This document shows positions 1 through 8,981 of a stretch of 64,000 bases of DNA, piece after piece. Numbering within the stretch: position 1 is the stretch's first letter; each line of letters opens with the position of its first letter. The notes beneath the pieces were generated by a model. The model did no database searches and was not told where the DNA came from. It worked only from the letters and a program-made list of their open reading frames with translations. Origin of the DNA: Oerskovia flava (GTDB taxonomy: Bacteria; Actinomycetota; Actinomycetes; Actinomycetales; Cellulomonadaceae); contig NZ_JAOXSR010000010.1 in assembly GCF_026163685.1 (NCBI RefSeq), forward strand, positions 80,663 through 144,662, given 5' to 3'. Position numbers and translations under genes: made by a program.

Positions 1-42
1 TCCCGGCTCACTTCCGGCCGCACAGAACTGTGGGGGGGGGTT

Positions 43-78
43 TGGTGGTGCGAATCCGTCCCCGGATTCGCACCACCA
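43..78. terminator. 16-bp perfect hairpin downstream of ettA
   Basis: Arms 43-58 and 63-78 are perfect reverse complements around a 4-nt loop. The hairpin lies 25 bp beyond the ettA stop. It has no clear U-run on the ettA side, but such hairpins commonly terminate transcription in actinobacteria. A run of nine G (32-40) flanks it. The symmetric stem could also serve a gene entering from outside the window. Confidence 0.6.
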
Positions 79-102
79 TCCCGCCCACAGCGTTCAGGGT
101 GC

Positions 103-1785
<1,683 letters not shown>

Positions 1786-1946
1786 TGGCTCTGTTCCACC
1801 GTTCGATCGCTCGCGGGATGCTCTGGCCCAGGGTCCTGACGGCCGCGGTGGCGCGCAGGTCCTCATGGGTGCGCCCGCCCCCGCCGGGTGTTCCGGGTGG
1901 GCGGGCGACTTCGACCCGGCAAGCCTACGCGGTTTGCCGCCGCATC

Positions 1947-2585
1947 TCACCCAGGCTGAGCCGCGAGCTCGCGGTCGACGGCGTCCGGTGCGGCCTCGGT
2001 GACGTCCGCCGCGTCCTGGGCACGGTCCGGGTCTCCTGCGGCGTCCAGCTCGTCGACCTCGCCCGGCAGCCCGTCGGGGACCAGCGCCCACGGGTCACCA
2101 CCCGGCCCTGCGTCCGGCCCTGCGTCCGGCCCGCCGTCCGGCCCTGCGTGGTGCTCGACGCCGTGCGCGTCCGTCCCGTCCCCACGACGCCCTGGGTCGG
2201 TGGTGCCGGCCGCGTCGCGCCGGTGGACGGTCGGGGCGAACCGCGCCTCGCCCCGCGCGAGGTCCGGTCCGACGGCGGTCGCCTCGATGACGAGGCTCGA
2301 CCGGGGGCCCTCCGGCCCGGTCCACTCGTCGACGGCGAGGCGGCCGCTGACGACGACGGCGTCGCCCTTGCGCAGGGACGCCGCGATGTTCTTGGCGAAG
2401 CCCTTCCAGGCCTTGACGGTGAACCAGATCGTGCGTCCGTCCACCCACTCACCGCGTGCGCGGTCGAGGTAGCGCCGGGTGCTCGCGATCCGGAAGCTGG
2501 TGTAGTCGTTGCCCGACGTGGACGTGAAGAGCTTCGGGGTGGTGCCCACGTAGCCCGCCAGCGTCACGGTGACGTCGTTGCTCAT
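1947..2585 (-). CDS. ssb: Single-stranded DNA-binding protein paralogue
   Basis: 212 residues. The N-terminal ~115 residues form an SSB-type OB fold, with TLAGYVGTTPKLF, a strand around TSFRIASTRRYL, WFTVKAWKGFAKN and KGDAVVVSGRLAV. The C-terminal half is low-complexity and rich in Gly, Asp and Pro, including short GGPDAGPD repeats from a 12-bp tandem repeat near 2103-2148. The canonical acidic tip (DDDIPF-like) that recruits SSB partners is absent; the protein ends LAAQPG. The ATG at 2585 has an AGGAGG-type ribosome site about 7 bases upstream, so the longer GTG frame at 2603 is not used. Absence of the tip suggests an accessory SSB rather than the replication SSB, which is usually beside rpsF/rpsR. 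Confidence 0.85.
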   Translation of the reverse strand: MSNDVTVTLAGYVGTTPKLFTSTSGNDYTSFRIASTRRYLDRARGEWVDGRTIWFTVKAWKGFAKNIAASLRKGDAVVVSGRLAVDEWTGPEGPRSSLVIEATAVGPDLARGEARFAPTVHRRDAAGTTDPGRRGDGTDAHGVEHHAGPDGGPDAGPDAGPGGDPWALVPDGLPGEVDELDAAGDPDRAQDAADVTEAAPDAVDRELAAQPG

Positions 2586-2626
2586 CGATCCTCCTGAGGT
2601 CACGCGGCCGGTGCCGGCCGCTGGCC

Positions 2627-4213
2627 TCAGGGTGCCGGGGACGGCGGGGCGCTGTGCCGGCCGTGGTCCTCCCCTGTGGACAGGGACTCGAGATCAGCGG
2701 CTGTGGGTAACCGGACGGCCCCGGTCAGCGGGGCGACCTTCGTCGTGTCGCGCGCCGACTGCGCGAGCTCGCGCACCTGCCGGTGCTCGTCGAGCAGCGC
2801 CTGGGTGGGTCGTGCGAGGTTCTCCTGCACCACCCGTTCGATGGCGCCGAGGCCCGAGGCGACCACGGCCTGCTCGCGCCGTCTCGCGAGGGTCCGGCGG
2901 ATCTGGACCCCGGCGAGGAAGGACCCGACCGCGACGACCACCGACACCGCCGCGACGATCGCGAGCGCGGTGGTGAGGCCGTCGTCGAGGTCGAGGGTGC
3001 CCAACGAGCCGAGGATCGAGACCGCCCCGGTGACGATCCCGACGGCGAGCGCGACGAACGCCGTCGTCCGCGTCGCCCGCGCCGACGTCGGGCCCCGGGT
3101 GTCGAGGGAGACCTTGGCGAGCGCCGCCGTCGTGCGGGCGATGATGGTGTCGGCGGAGGCCACCGACTCCTCCAGCGAACGGCGCCAGCCGGGCCGCAGG
3201 GACCGGCCGGCGCGTGCGAGCCACCGCCCGCGCGAGAGGGTGACGGCGTCGCCCTGGACGGGCGAGAACTCCGGGCGGCCGTAGCCGTTGCGCACCGCGG
3301 CGGAGACCTGCCCCGCCACCGCGGCGAGGCCGGCGGCCTCCCCGAGCGAGCGGACCTCCTGCTCGACGGCGGCGCTCATGCTCCACGGGACGTCGCCGGG
3401 GGTCTGCGAGAGCAGCAGCTCGCCCGCGCGGTCGAGCTCGCCCGCGACGCGGCTCGCCGAGACGCTGCGCCGTGCGACGGCCTGCTCGAGGAGCTCGCGC
3501 AGCTCGTCAAGGCCCTCCCCGGTCTTGGCGGAGACCATCGCGACGAAGACGCCGGACAGGCCGTCCTCCTGCAGCAGGCGGCTCATGTCGCCGGCGAGGG
3601 TGTCGCGCCGCGTCGGCGGGACGGTGTCGATCTGGTTGAGCACCACCACCATCGACGCCTCGAGCCCGACCGACTTGCGCAGGTAGCCCGAGTGGAGCGC
3701 GTCGTCCGCGTACTTCTGCGGGTCGACGACCCACACGAGGACGTCCACGAGCGGCAGGACCCGGTCGACGACCTCGCGGTGCGCGGGCTCGATCGAGTCG
3801 TGGTCGGGCAGGTCGAGCAGGACGAGCCCGCTGATCGCCTCCTCGTTGACGCCGTCCAGCTCGCCGCCGCGGGTGATGCGGCGCTCGTGGTCGACCTCGA
3901 GCCAGTCGAGGAGGGACGTGGCGTCCTCGCTCCACGCGCACGCCGTGATCCGGGCCGTGGTGGGGCGCTTGGCCCCGACGTCGGCGAAGTCGAGCCGCGT
4001 GAGGCGGTTGAACAGGCTCGACTTCCCCGAGCCCGTGCCGCCGGCGAGCGCGACGACCGTGTGGTCGACGCCGAGCGCGAGCCGTTCGCTCACCCCGGCG
4101 ATCGCCGTCGCGACGGTGTCCGCGACGTCCGGGTCGAGCCGGTCCCCCGCGAGGTCGAGCGCCTGGCGCAGGTCCTGCGTCCGGGCGCGCAGCTGGGCGT
4201 CGTGGGACGTCAC
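2627..4213 (-). CDS. Dynamin-like/YfjP-family membrane GTPase (downstream partner)
   Basis: 528 residues from a GTG whose first bases overlap the stop of the upstream gene (GTGA). The GTPase motifs are in order: P-loop GGTGSGKSS (about 58-66), a switch threonine region PTTARIT, LLDLPDHDS as the G3 motif and VLNQIDTV as the G4 motif. Two hydrophobic helices follow in the C-terminal third (around TTAFVALAVGIVTGAVSIL and LAIVAAVSVVVAVGSFLAG), so it is probably an inner-membrane protein. Paired large GTPases of this kind are common in actinobacteria, and Streptomyces DynA/DynB act in sporulation septation. Their role here is unknown. Translational coupling with the next GTPase suggests a heteromeric complex. 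Confidence 0.8.
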   Translation of the reverse strand: MTSHDAQLRARTQDLRQALDLAGDRLDPDVADTVATAIAGVSERLALGVDHTVVALAGGTGSGKSSLFNRLTRLDFADVGAKRPTTARITACAWSEDATSLLDWLEVDHERRITRGGELDGVNEEAISGLVLLDLPDHDSIEPAHREVVDRVLPLVDVLVWVVDPQKYADDALHSGYLRKSVGLEASMVVVLNQIDTVPPTRRDTLAGDMSRLLQEDGLSGVFVAMVSAKTGEGLDELRELLEQAVARRSVSASRVAGELDRAGELLLSQTPGDVPWSMSAAVEQEVRSLGEAAGLAAVAGQVSAAVRNGYGRPEFSPVQGDAVTLSRGRWLARAGRSLRPGWRRSLEESVASADTIIARTTAALAKVSLDTRGPTSARATRTTAFVALAVGIVTGAVSILGSLGTLDLDDGLTTALAIVAAVSVVVAVGSFLAGVQIRRTLARRREQAVVASGLGAIERVVQENLARPTQALLDEHRQVRELAQSARDTTKVAPLTGAVRLPTAADLESLSTGEDHGRHSAPPSPAP

Positions 4214-5886
4214 ATGAACCTCCTGAGCTCGGCGAGCCGCACCCGCAGTCCCACGGCCGCGTCCGGCGCGAGGGCGGGCACGTCGAGTGCGGCGAGAACA
4301 TCGTCCGCCTCCCGGGCGGCCACCGCGACCGCGCGGTCCGCCAGGTCGGTGGTCAGCTCCTGCACGACGGCGTCCCCCGGCTCCCCGAGGACGGCTCGCA
4401 CGAGGTGGTGGACGTCGTCCGCCCCGGCCGCCGCCGCGAGGCAGAGCGCCGCGAGCCCCTGCGCTCCGAACGCCTTGACGGCGGCCTCCGCGCGGCGGGT
4501 GGACGCGCCGGGCGTGACGTCGGGCTCGTCGACGCCCTGGAGCGCCTCGATCGCCCGCTCGGCGTGGGCCACCCACGCGGCGACGTGGTCGGCCGCCGCC
4601 TGCTCGCGGGCTGCCTCCCGGGCCTCGTCGCCGCGGTCGGGCGCGAGCACGGCACCGGCCGGCGTGGTGGGTGCGGTCATCGCGGTGACGAGCACGTCCT
4701 CGCTCGCCGTGCCGATCGCGACGAGGGTGCGCGCGGTCGCGGCTCGCAGCTCGTCGAGGAACGGGACGAGCGCCGCGGCCCGCGCGCGGCCGCGACGACG
4801 GGTCGAGCGCACGACGCCGGCCCGCACCCGGACGCGGTCGATGCGGTCCGCGCCGTTCACCTGGGCCCAGCGGGCGGCGACCGAGCCGCCGGCCACCACT
4901 CCCCCGACGACGGACGCGCGGGCCGCCTCCTCGACGTCGGGCAGGGTGGCGCGTACGAGCTCGCGCGTCGAGGAGGCCGAGGCGACCTGGTGCTCGACGG
5001 CGTCCGCGATGCCCTCGACCCAGGCGGGCAGCGCACCGAGCGCGCCCTTGAGGGTGCGCACGATGACGGCGCGCGAGCGGTCGGGGCCGGCGAGCATCGT
5101 CAGCCAGCGCGCGATGGGCGCGACCACGGTGCGCTCGAGCAGGCCCTCGTGCGGGCCGACGTCGGGCACGACGAACAGCGGCACACCGTCCATGCCGTGC
5201 TCGCGCAGCCGCGCGAGCAGGTCGCCGCGGATCGTGTGCAGGTTCTCCCGTGGCACCCGGTTGAGGATCATCGCGACGCTCGCGCCGCGCTCCATCGCCT
5301 GGCCGAGCGCCTGCCACGGCAGGGCGTCGCCGTACCGGGCGGCGGTCGTGACGAACAGCCACAGGTCGGCAGCCTCGAGCAGCTCGGCCGCGGTGCGCCG
5401 GTTCTCGTCGAGGAGCGAGTCGAGGTCCGGGGCGTCCAGCAGGGCGGTGCCGCGCGGGACGCCGTCGTGCTGGATCACCCGTGCCATCTGCGTCGTGGGG
5501 CTCTCGACGAACACGTCGGCGTCGAGCGGGTTGTAGGCGAGGACCGGCTCACGCGTCGTGGGCCGCAGGACACCGGCCTCGGACACCTCGTCACCGAGCA
5601 GCGAGTTGTACAGCGTGGACTTCCCCGCGCCCGTCGACCCGGCCACGACCACCACCGCCGGTGACGACAGCTCCTTGAGGCGGGGCAGCAGGTGCTCGTC
5701 GAGCTGGGCCACCAGGCGCCCGCGCGACGCGTCGGCGTCACGCGCACCGTCGAGATCGAGCGGCAGCTCGACCACGGCGACGTCGCGGCGCAGGTCTCGC
5801 ACCACGTCGAAGACCGTGACCCCCAGCTCGTCAGAGGCCCCCGATCCCGAGGAGGCGGTGCGCACTGCAGCGTCTTCGGTTCTCAC
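4210..5886 (-). CDS. Dynamin-like GTPase (upstream partner)
   Basis: 558 residues from the GTG at 5886; a second in-frame GTG at 5970 would add 28 residues and neither has a good ribosome site. The P-loop GSTGAGKST sits in the first 95 residues, followed by LRPTTREPV (switch), LLDAPDLDSL (G3) and MILNRVP (G4-like, with R replacing the usual K). The helical C-terminal half is alanine-rich with only one weak hydrophobic stretch (SVVGGVVAGGSVAARW), so it may be cytosolic or peripheral. Its stop overlaps the start of the following GTPase gene, giving a two-gene coupled unit. The altered NKxD motif may change guanine specificity or rate; that is inference. Confidence 0.78.
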   Translation of the reverse strand: MRTEDAAVRTASSGSGASDELGVTVFDVVRDLRRDVAVVELPLDLDGARDADASRGRLVAQLDEHLLPRLKELSSPAVVVVAGSTGAGKSTLYNSLLGDEVSEAGVLRPTTREPVLAYNPLDADVFVESPTTQMARVIQHDGVPRGTALLDAPDLDSLLDENRRTAAELLEAADLWLFVTTAARYGDALPWQALGQAMERGASVAMILNRVPRENLHTIRGDLLARLREHGMDGVPLFVVPDVGPHEGLLERTVVAPIARWLTMLAGPDRSRAVIVRTLKGALGALPAWVEGIADAVEHQVASASSTRELVRATLPDVEEAARASVVGGVVAGGSVAARWAQVNGADRIDRVRVRAGVVRSTRRRGRARAAALVPFLDELRAATARTLVAIGTASEDVLVTAMTAPTTPAGAVLAPDRGDEAREAAREQAAADHVAAWVAHAERAIEALQGVDEPDVTPGASTRRAEAAVKAFGAQGLAALCLAAAAGADDVHHLVRAVLGEPGDAVVQELTTDLADRAVAVAAREADDVLAALDVPALAPDAAVGLRVRLAELRRFM

Positions 5887-6351
5887 TGGTTCATAGTGAC
5901 CTGCCAGGGTGGCCAGGCCAAACACCCGCGCCGACGGACCGAAGACCTCATCCTGCGGCGGGTGCTCCACGAGGTCCAGCGCTCAGTGCGTCGTCTCGGC
6001 CGTCCTCGCAGCGGTGCTCCCTCGGACTCTCGATCTCCACGGATCAGACGCACCCGCTCCGACCCCCGCGGGCCGCGGGATGCGAGGGCTTCAGCGCGCC
6101 GATCCCCTGCACGGCGAGATCGGACTCATCCCCCCGCCGAGCTCGAGGACACCCTCTACCGTCACAACCACGCTACGGCTACCGTCGAGGCGTCAGTTTC
6201 CGAGCCTCTACTGAACCCGGGGCGCAACACAACGTCGAGGTCCTCGAGATCGATCAGACTGCTTGGTCGCTTCTGATCATCAGGGACCTCGACCCTCACG
6301 CCCAGCCTGTCACGCCACCCAGACCACTCCCCACCGGATCGGCGAAGAGCC
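5887..6351. other. Gene-poor stretch with no convincing gene
   Basis: About 465 bp between the GTPase pair and the transposase remnant. Open frames here (for example 5909-6214 and 6162-6401) have no recognisable motifs, arginine-rich shadow-like translations and no ribosome sites. The stretch may contain the 5' decay products of the ISL3-type element whose 3' end survives at 6352-6477, plus the promoter of the GTPase pair. Confidence 0.5.
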
Positions 6352-6477
6352 GTCAACGGGCGGCTCGAGCACCTACGCGGCTCCGCCCTCGGCTTCCGCA
6401 ACCTGACCCACTACATCGCCCGATCGCTCCTGGAAGCCGGCGGCTTCAGACCGCTGCTACACCCTCATCTGCATTGA
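6352..6477 (+). pseudogene. C-terminal remnant of an ISL3-family transposase
   Basis: Reading from 6352, the frame gives VNGRLEHLRGSALGFRNL, then THYIARSLLEAGGFRPLL and a stop at 6475-6477. This is the typical C-terminus of actinobacterial ISL3-type DDE transposases (NGRLEHLRG..ALGFRNLTHY). The rest of the gene, including the DDE residues, is gone, and homology stops abruptly upstream. It marks an old insertion between the GTPase pair and the small unknown genes. Confidence 0.75.
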
Positions 6478-6522
6478 GCCCGTCTTGCGATCGTGGCCGC
6501 GCGAAGTGCCCCGTCTGCGGCC

Positions 6523-6711
6523 TCAGCGCGGGCGGTTCGAATCGTCCTCGTTCCGCAGAGTGATCACGTGCCCCTCGCCGTACTCCTCGATCACCAGGGC
6601 GCGGGCTTCGAGTGCTGACGGCGCAAAGACGCGCAATCGAATGCCGGGGCCGTCGCCAATCCAGATGATCCCGACGTACTCCTTGTTCTCGCGCTCTTCT
6701 TCCTCGCTCAT
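6523..6711 (-). CDS. Small hypothetical protein (62 aa)
   Basis: A 62-residue protein: a short acidic lead (MSEEEEREN), then a compact region EYVGIIWIGDGPGIRLRVFA and ALEARALVIEEYGEGHVITL, ending in the charged NEDDSNRPR. The pattern looks like one small alpha/beta domain, and I do not recognise the family. It starts 11 bp after the stop of the 97-residue gene upstream and so is probably the last gene of a four-gene cassette. The open frame extends to 6831, but the added segment resembles out-of-frame coding and was excluded. Confidence 0.6.
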   Translation of the reverse strand: MSEEEERENKEYVGIIWIGDGPGIRLRVFAPSALEARALVIEEYGEGHVITLRNEDDSNRPR

Positions 6712-6721
6712 CTCGACTCGC

Positions 6722-7015
6722 TCACATGTGGGGCGCGAGACACGCGCCACTGTTGCAGATGCCGCCGATGATCGCGCCAGGCTGACGCGAGACGGCGCTG
6801 ATCTCATTAGACGACATACCGGGCACGTCATGCACGGTCACTCCAGGCCGGTCTCCGAACGCCGCAACGTCGTCGGCGAACAGACCCGCGTCGGGCTTCA
6901 TGACGCCGTCGGGGAAGCCATGAGTGCCAGTGAGGATGTGCACCTTGTTGCCCTGCCCCAGCGACGTATCGCGGACGCCGCTCACGAGTCTGAATGCTGC
7001 GCTCTTCTCAGCCAT
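6722..7015 (-). CDS. Hypothetical protein with a Cys-containing C-terminus (97 aa)
   Basis: 97 residues. The ATG at 7015 follows GAGGAG by about 5 bases. It is soluble and Gly/Val-rich, with VHILTGTHGFPDGVMKPD in the middle and an unusual C-terminus GAIIGGICNSGACLAPHM holding the only two cysteines, five residues apart. I do not recognise a family. The Gly-rich tail with a CNSGAC motif is compatible with a metal or thiol site, or with a peptide-precursor tail, but no modification enzyme is adjacent. It sits between the 106-residue and 62-residue genes on the same strand with short gaps. Confidence 0.6.
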   Translation of the reverse strand: MAEKSAAFRLVSGVRDTSLGQGNKVHILTGTHGFPDGVMKPDAGLFADDVAAFGDRPGVTVHDVPGMSSNEISAVSRQPGAIIGGICNSGACLAPHM

Positions 7016-7047
7016 CACTACTCCTCAACGGTCGGGAAGGGGAGCGA

Positions 7048-7368
7048 TCAACGCTCGCCTCCCGACGTGCGCCCCGCAACCGACAGCCAACGATCACATC
7101 TGCGGACCAGTTCGTCGTGATCCACGATGAAAGGTTGACCGTCGTCGGGAGTCGAGGGATGGGCCTCCCTGCCGTCACCGAGTCGGATGACATCCAGACC
7201 GTGGATGGTCTGGGCCCCGGTTTCAGCCACTCGTTCGGCTGGCAGGTCTCCCACTACCCACGGGGTAACGAATCGGCAGGCGACGGTGCGGTCGATCACC
7301 CGCTCCATCACCAACCGCATCAACATCTCCACGACATCTTCCGTCAACATGAAGGGCCTGCTTGACAT
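7048..7368 (-). CDS. Hypothetical protein (106 aa)
   Basis: 106 residues. The ATG at 7368 has a clear AGGAGG ribosome site about 7 bases upstream, so it is preferred to the in-frame GTG at 7404. A helical N-terminal region (LTEDVVEMLMRLVMERVIDR) precedes a mixed region with FVTPWVVGDLPAERVAE and a charged C-terminal helix (VDHDELVRRCDRWLS). There are no membrane segments or signal peptide. I do not recognise the family. It is the second gene of a four-gene minus-strand cassette of unknowns. Confidence 0.62.
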   Translation of the reverse strand: MSSRPFMLTEDVVEMLMRLVMERVIDRTVACRFVTPWVVGDLPAERVAETGAQTIHGLDVIRLGDGREAHPSTPDDGQPFIVDHDELVRRCDRWLSVAGRTSGGER

Positions 7369-7471
7369 TGCTGCCTCCTGCTCGTCCACTCCGACCAGCC
7401 ACACCGCGTCACTCCCCGACGCGCAGCGGAACCTCGTCGCGAGCGCGGACGATCCGGCGGCGATCGGAGAG

Positions 7472-7819
7472 CTATCCCCGGAGCAGAGTGTCGGTCACGA
7501 CCACGCGCTCGCCGATCTCCGCAACGAGCTGCCCACCGAGCTCCACGTCGCGACACCAGACGCGGAGCTCCACACAGGAACCGACGTCACGGACCGAGAC
7601 CTTCGTCAGGCACTCACGGTAGACCTCGAGCCGCGTACGCCCTGAAGAGCTCCAGCGAACGTGCACCGAGGCCGCCACCTCGTCCCAGGTCAGTGTCAGC
7701 TCGTCCCCGTCACCGGCCCGCGCGGTGATCGTCCGGACCCACGGTTCCTCGCCCTGCGACACATCGACCGGCAGTCCGGACAGATCGTCCCCGCCCGGGA
7801 CCTCGACAGACCCTGTCAT
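7472..7819 (-). CDS. Hypothetical protein (115 aa), first gene of an unknown cassette
   Basis: 115 residues. The ATG at 7819 follows GGAGGAG by about 8 bases. It is mostly predicted beta, with alternating segments such as ELTLTWDEVAASVHVRW, RTRLEVYRECLTKV and CVELRVWCRDVELGG, and three cysteines. No signal peptide or recognisable domain. It is divergent from the acetyltransferase at 7898, so the promoters of both face each other in a 78-bp gap. The function of the four-gene set (7819 down to 6523) is unknown. Confidence 0.62.
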   Translation of the reverse strand: MTGSVEVPGGDDLSGLPVDVSQGEEPWVRTITARAGDGDELTLTWDEVAASVHVRWSSSGRTRLEVYRECLTKVSVRDVGSCVELRVWCRDVELGGQLVAEIGERVVVTDTLLRG

Positions 7820-7897
7820 CAGCAGCGCTCCTCCAGAGTGAGATGGCCGAAGACCTCGCCGAGGCCTCGTCTATGGCGTTCCTGCATACTCGTCGCC

Positions 7898-8437
7898 ATG
7901 AACCACGCGCGGGTACCTGCAGGCGAGGTGGTCCTCGAGACGGACCGGCTCCTGCTCCGGCGTTGGCTCGTGACCGATGCACCTCTCCAGCGCGAGCTGT
8001 GGGCCGAGCGCGATCCTCGCGTTCCTCCGCATCGCCGGATAGGCCACGACGGTCGCCCGACGCTGGAGGATATCGAGAACCGGATCCGGCGCGAAGAGCC
8101 CGACGCCTCCCTCGGCCTGTTGGCGGCAGAGCGACGAGATACCGGCGACGTCATCGGCTACTGCGGCCTGCTTCCCAACGACCACGGACAGGACGGCGAA
8201 CCGGAGCTCGCCTACGAGTTCCTGCAGCGGTTCTGGCGCCAGGGATACGCGACCGAGGCCTCCTGGGCAGTGCTCGCCTGGGCTCAGGAGTCCGGCTACC
8301 GACGCCTGTGGGCCACCATCCGTGACTGGAACACCGCTTCTCGCCGGGTGATGACCAAGCTCGGATTCATCGAAACCGATCGAGTGGAACCGGACGACAC
8401 CCACGGGAACTCGCTGTTCTACATGAAGGACCTGTGA
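7898..8437 (+). CDS. GNAT family N-acetyltransferase (RimJ/RimL-like)
   Basis: 179 residues. LETDRLLLRRWLVTDAP is the typical start of the RimJ-like GNAT subfamily. LAYEFLQRFWRQGYATEAS is the acetyl-CoA binding region (Q/RxxGxA-like RQGYAT), and WNTASRRVMTKLGF is the conserved C-terminal motif of the group. It transfers an acetyl group from acetyl-CoA to an amine; substrates range from protein N-termini to small molecules and cannot be told from sequence. There is no clear ribosome site before ATG 7898, and CATACT ends 7 bases before it, so a leaderless message is possible. Confidence 0.88.
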   Translation: MNHARVPAGEVVLETDRLLLRRWLVTDAPLQRELWAERDPRVPPHRRIGHDGRPTLEDIENRIRREEPDASLGLLAAERRDTGDVIGYCGLLPNDHGQDGEPELAYEFLQRFWRQGYATEASWAVLAWAQESGYRRLWATIRDWNTASRRVMTKLGFIETDRVEPDDTHGNSLFYMKDL

Positions 8438-8477
8438 TCGCCCTCGCGGACACATCGGGCAGGTCCCACCCGAGGTC

Positions 8478-8981
8478 TCAGTGATGCAGGGACAGCTTCA
8501 GGGCGATCATCGCTGCGCCGAGCAGCCCTGCGAAGGCTGTTGACGCGACGCGACGCCACCCGGTCATCCCGCTGCGGGTGCTCATGCGCCACCCGGCGAT
8601 GCCGAGAAGCCCGAGGTTGACGAGCAGTGCGATGTCGACGGCGGTGGACGGCTCCAGTCGCAGTACCGCCTCGGCGAAGAGCACCGTGACGGGGACCGCG
8701 CACGCGGCCACCAGCGGCAGGCCTTCGAGGAGCACCGCCCGCCGCTCGGATCCGGTGAGCGGCCTGCCCGCCCGGGCGCGGGCCGCCATCATCGAGGCGT
8801 ACGTCTCCGCGCACCAGTAGACGGCCAGCGTCCCGGCGAGCAGGCCGACGACGCGGAGGATGCCGAGGTCCTCGGGCGCGGCGGCGAGCACCGAGCCGGT
8901 GATGATCAGCCCGTACAGGTAGGCGGCGCGGCTCTCGAAGGACTCGAGGCTCGCGTGGGCCAGTGGGGACCCAGAGCTCAC
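8478..8981 (-). CDS. Small integral membrane protein downstream of the sulfatase
   Basis: 167 residues from a GTG overlapping the sulfatase stop (GTGA). Four to five hydrophobic helices are visible: YLYGLIITGSVLAAA, ILRVVGLLAGTLAVYW, PLVAACAVPVTVLFAEAV, ALLVNLGLLGIAGWR and AFAGLLGAAMIAL. The N-terminal motif SFESRAAYLYGLI and a central WCAETYASMMA are the most conserved-looking parts, but I cannot name the family. Translational coupling suggests a membrane partner of the sulfatase, possibly in substrate entry. Start and frame are well supported by the overlap. Confidence 0.75.
   Translation of the reverse strand: MSSGSPLAHASLESFESRAAYLYGLIITGSVLAAAPEDLGILRVVGLLAGTLAVYWCAETYASMMAARARAGRPLTGSERRAVLLEGLPLVAACAVPVTVLFAEAVLRLEPSTAVDIALLVNLGLLGIAGWRMSTRSGMTGWRRVASTAFAGLLGAAMIALKLSLHH

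Noticed and set aside
2103-2148. 12-bp tandem repeat as a regulatory or mobile repeat
   Set aside because: It lies inside the ssb reading frame and encodes GGPDAGPD repeats, so it is a coding low-complexity tract.
5909-6276. Small plus-strand gene in the 5.9-6.3 kb gap
   Set aside because: No ribosome site or motif, and the translation is of the shadow type.
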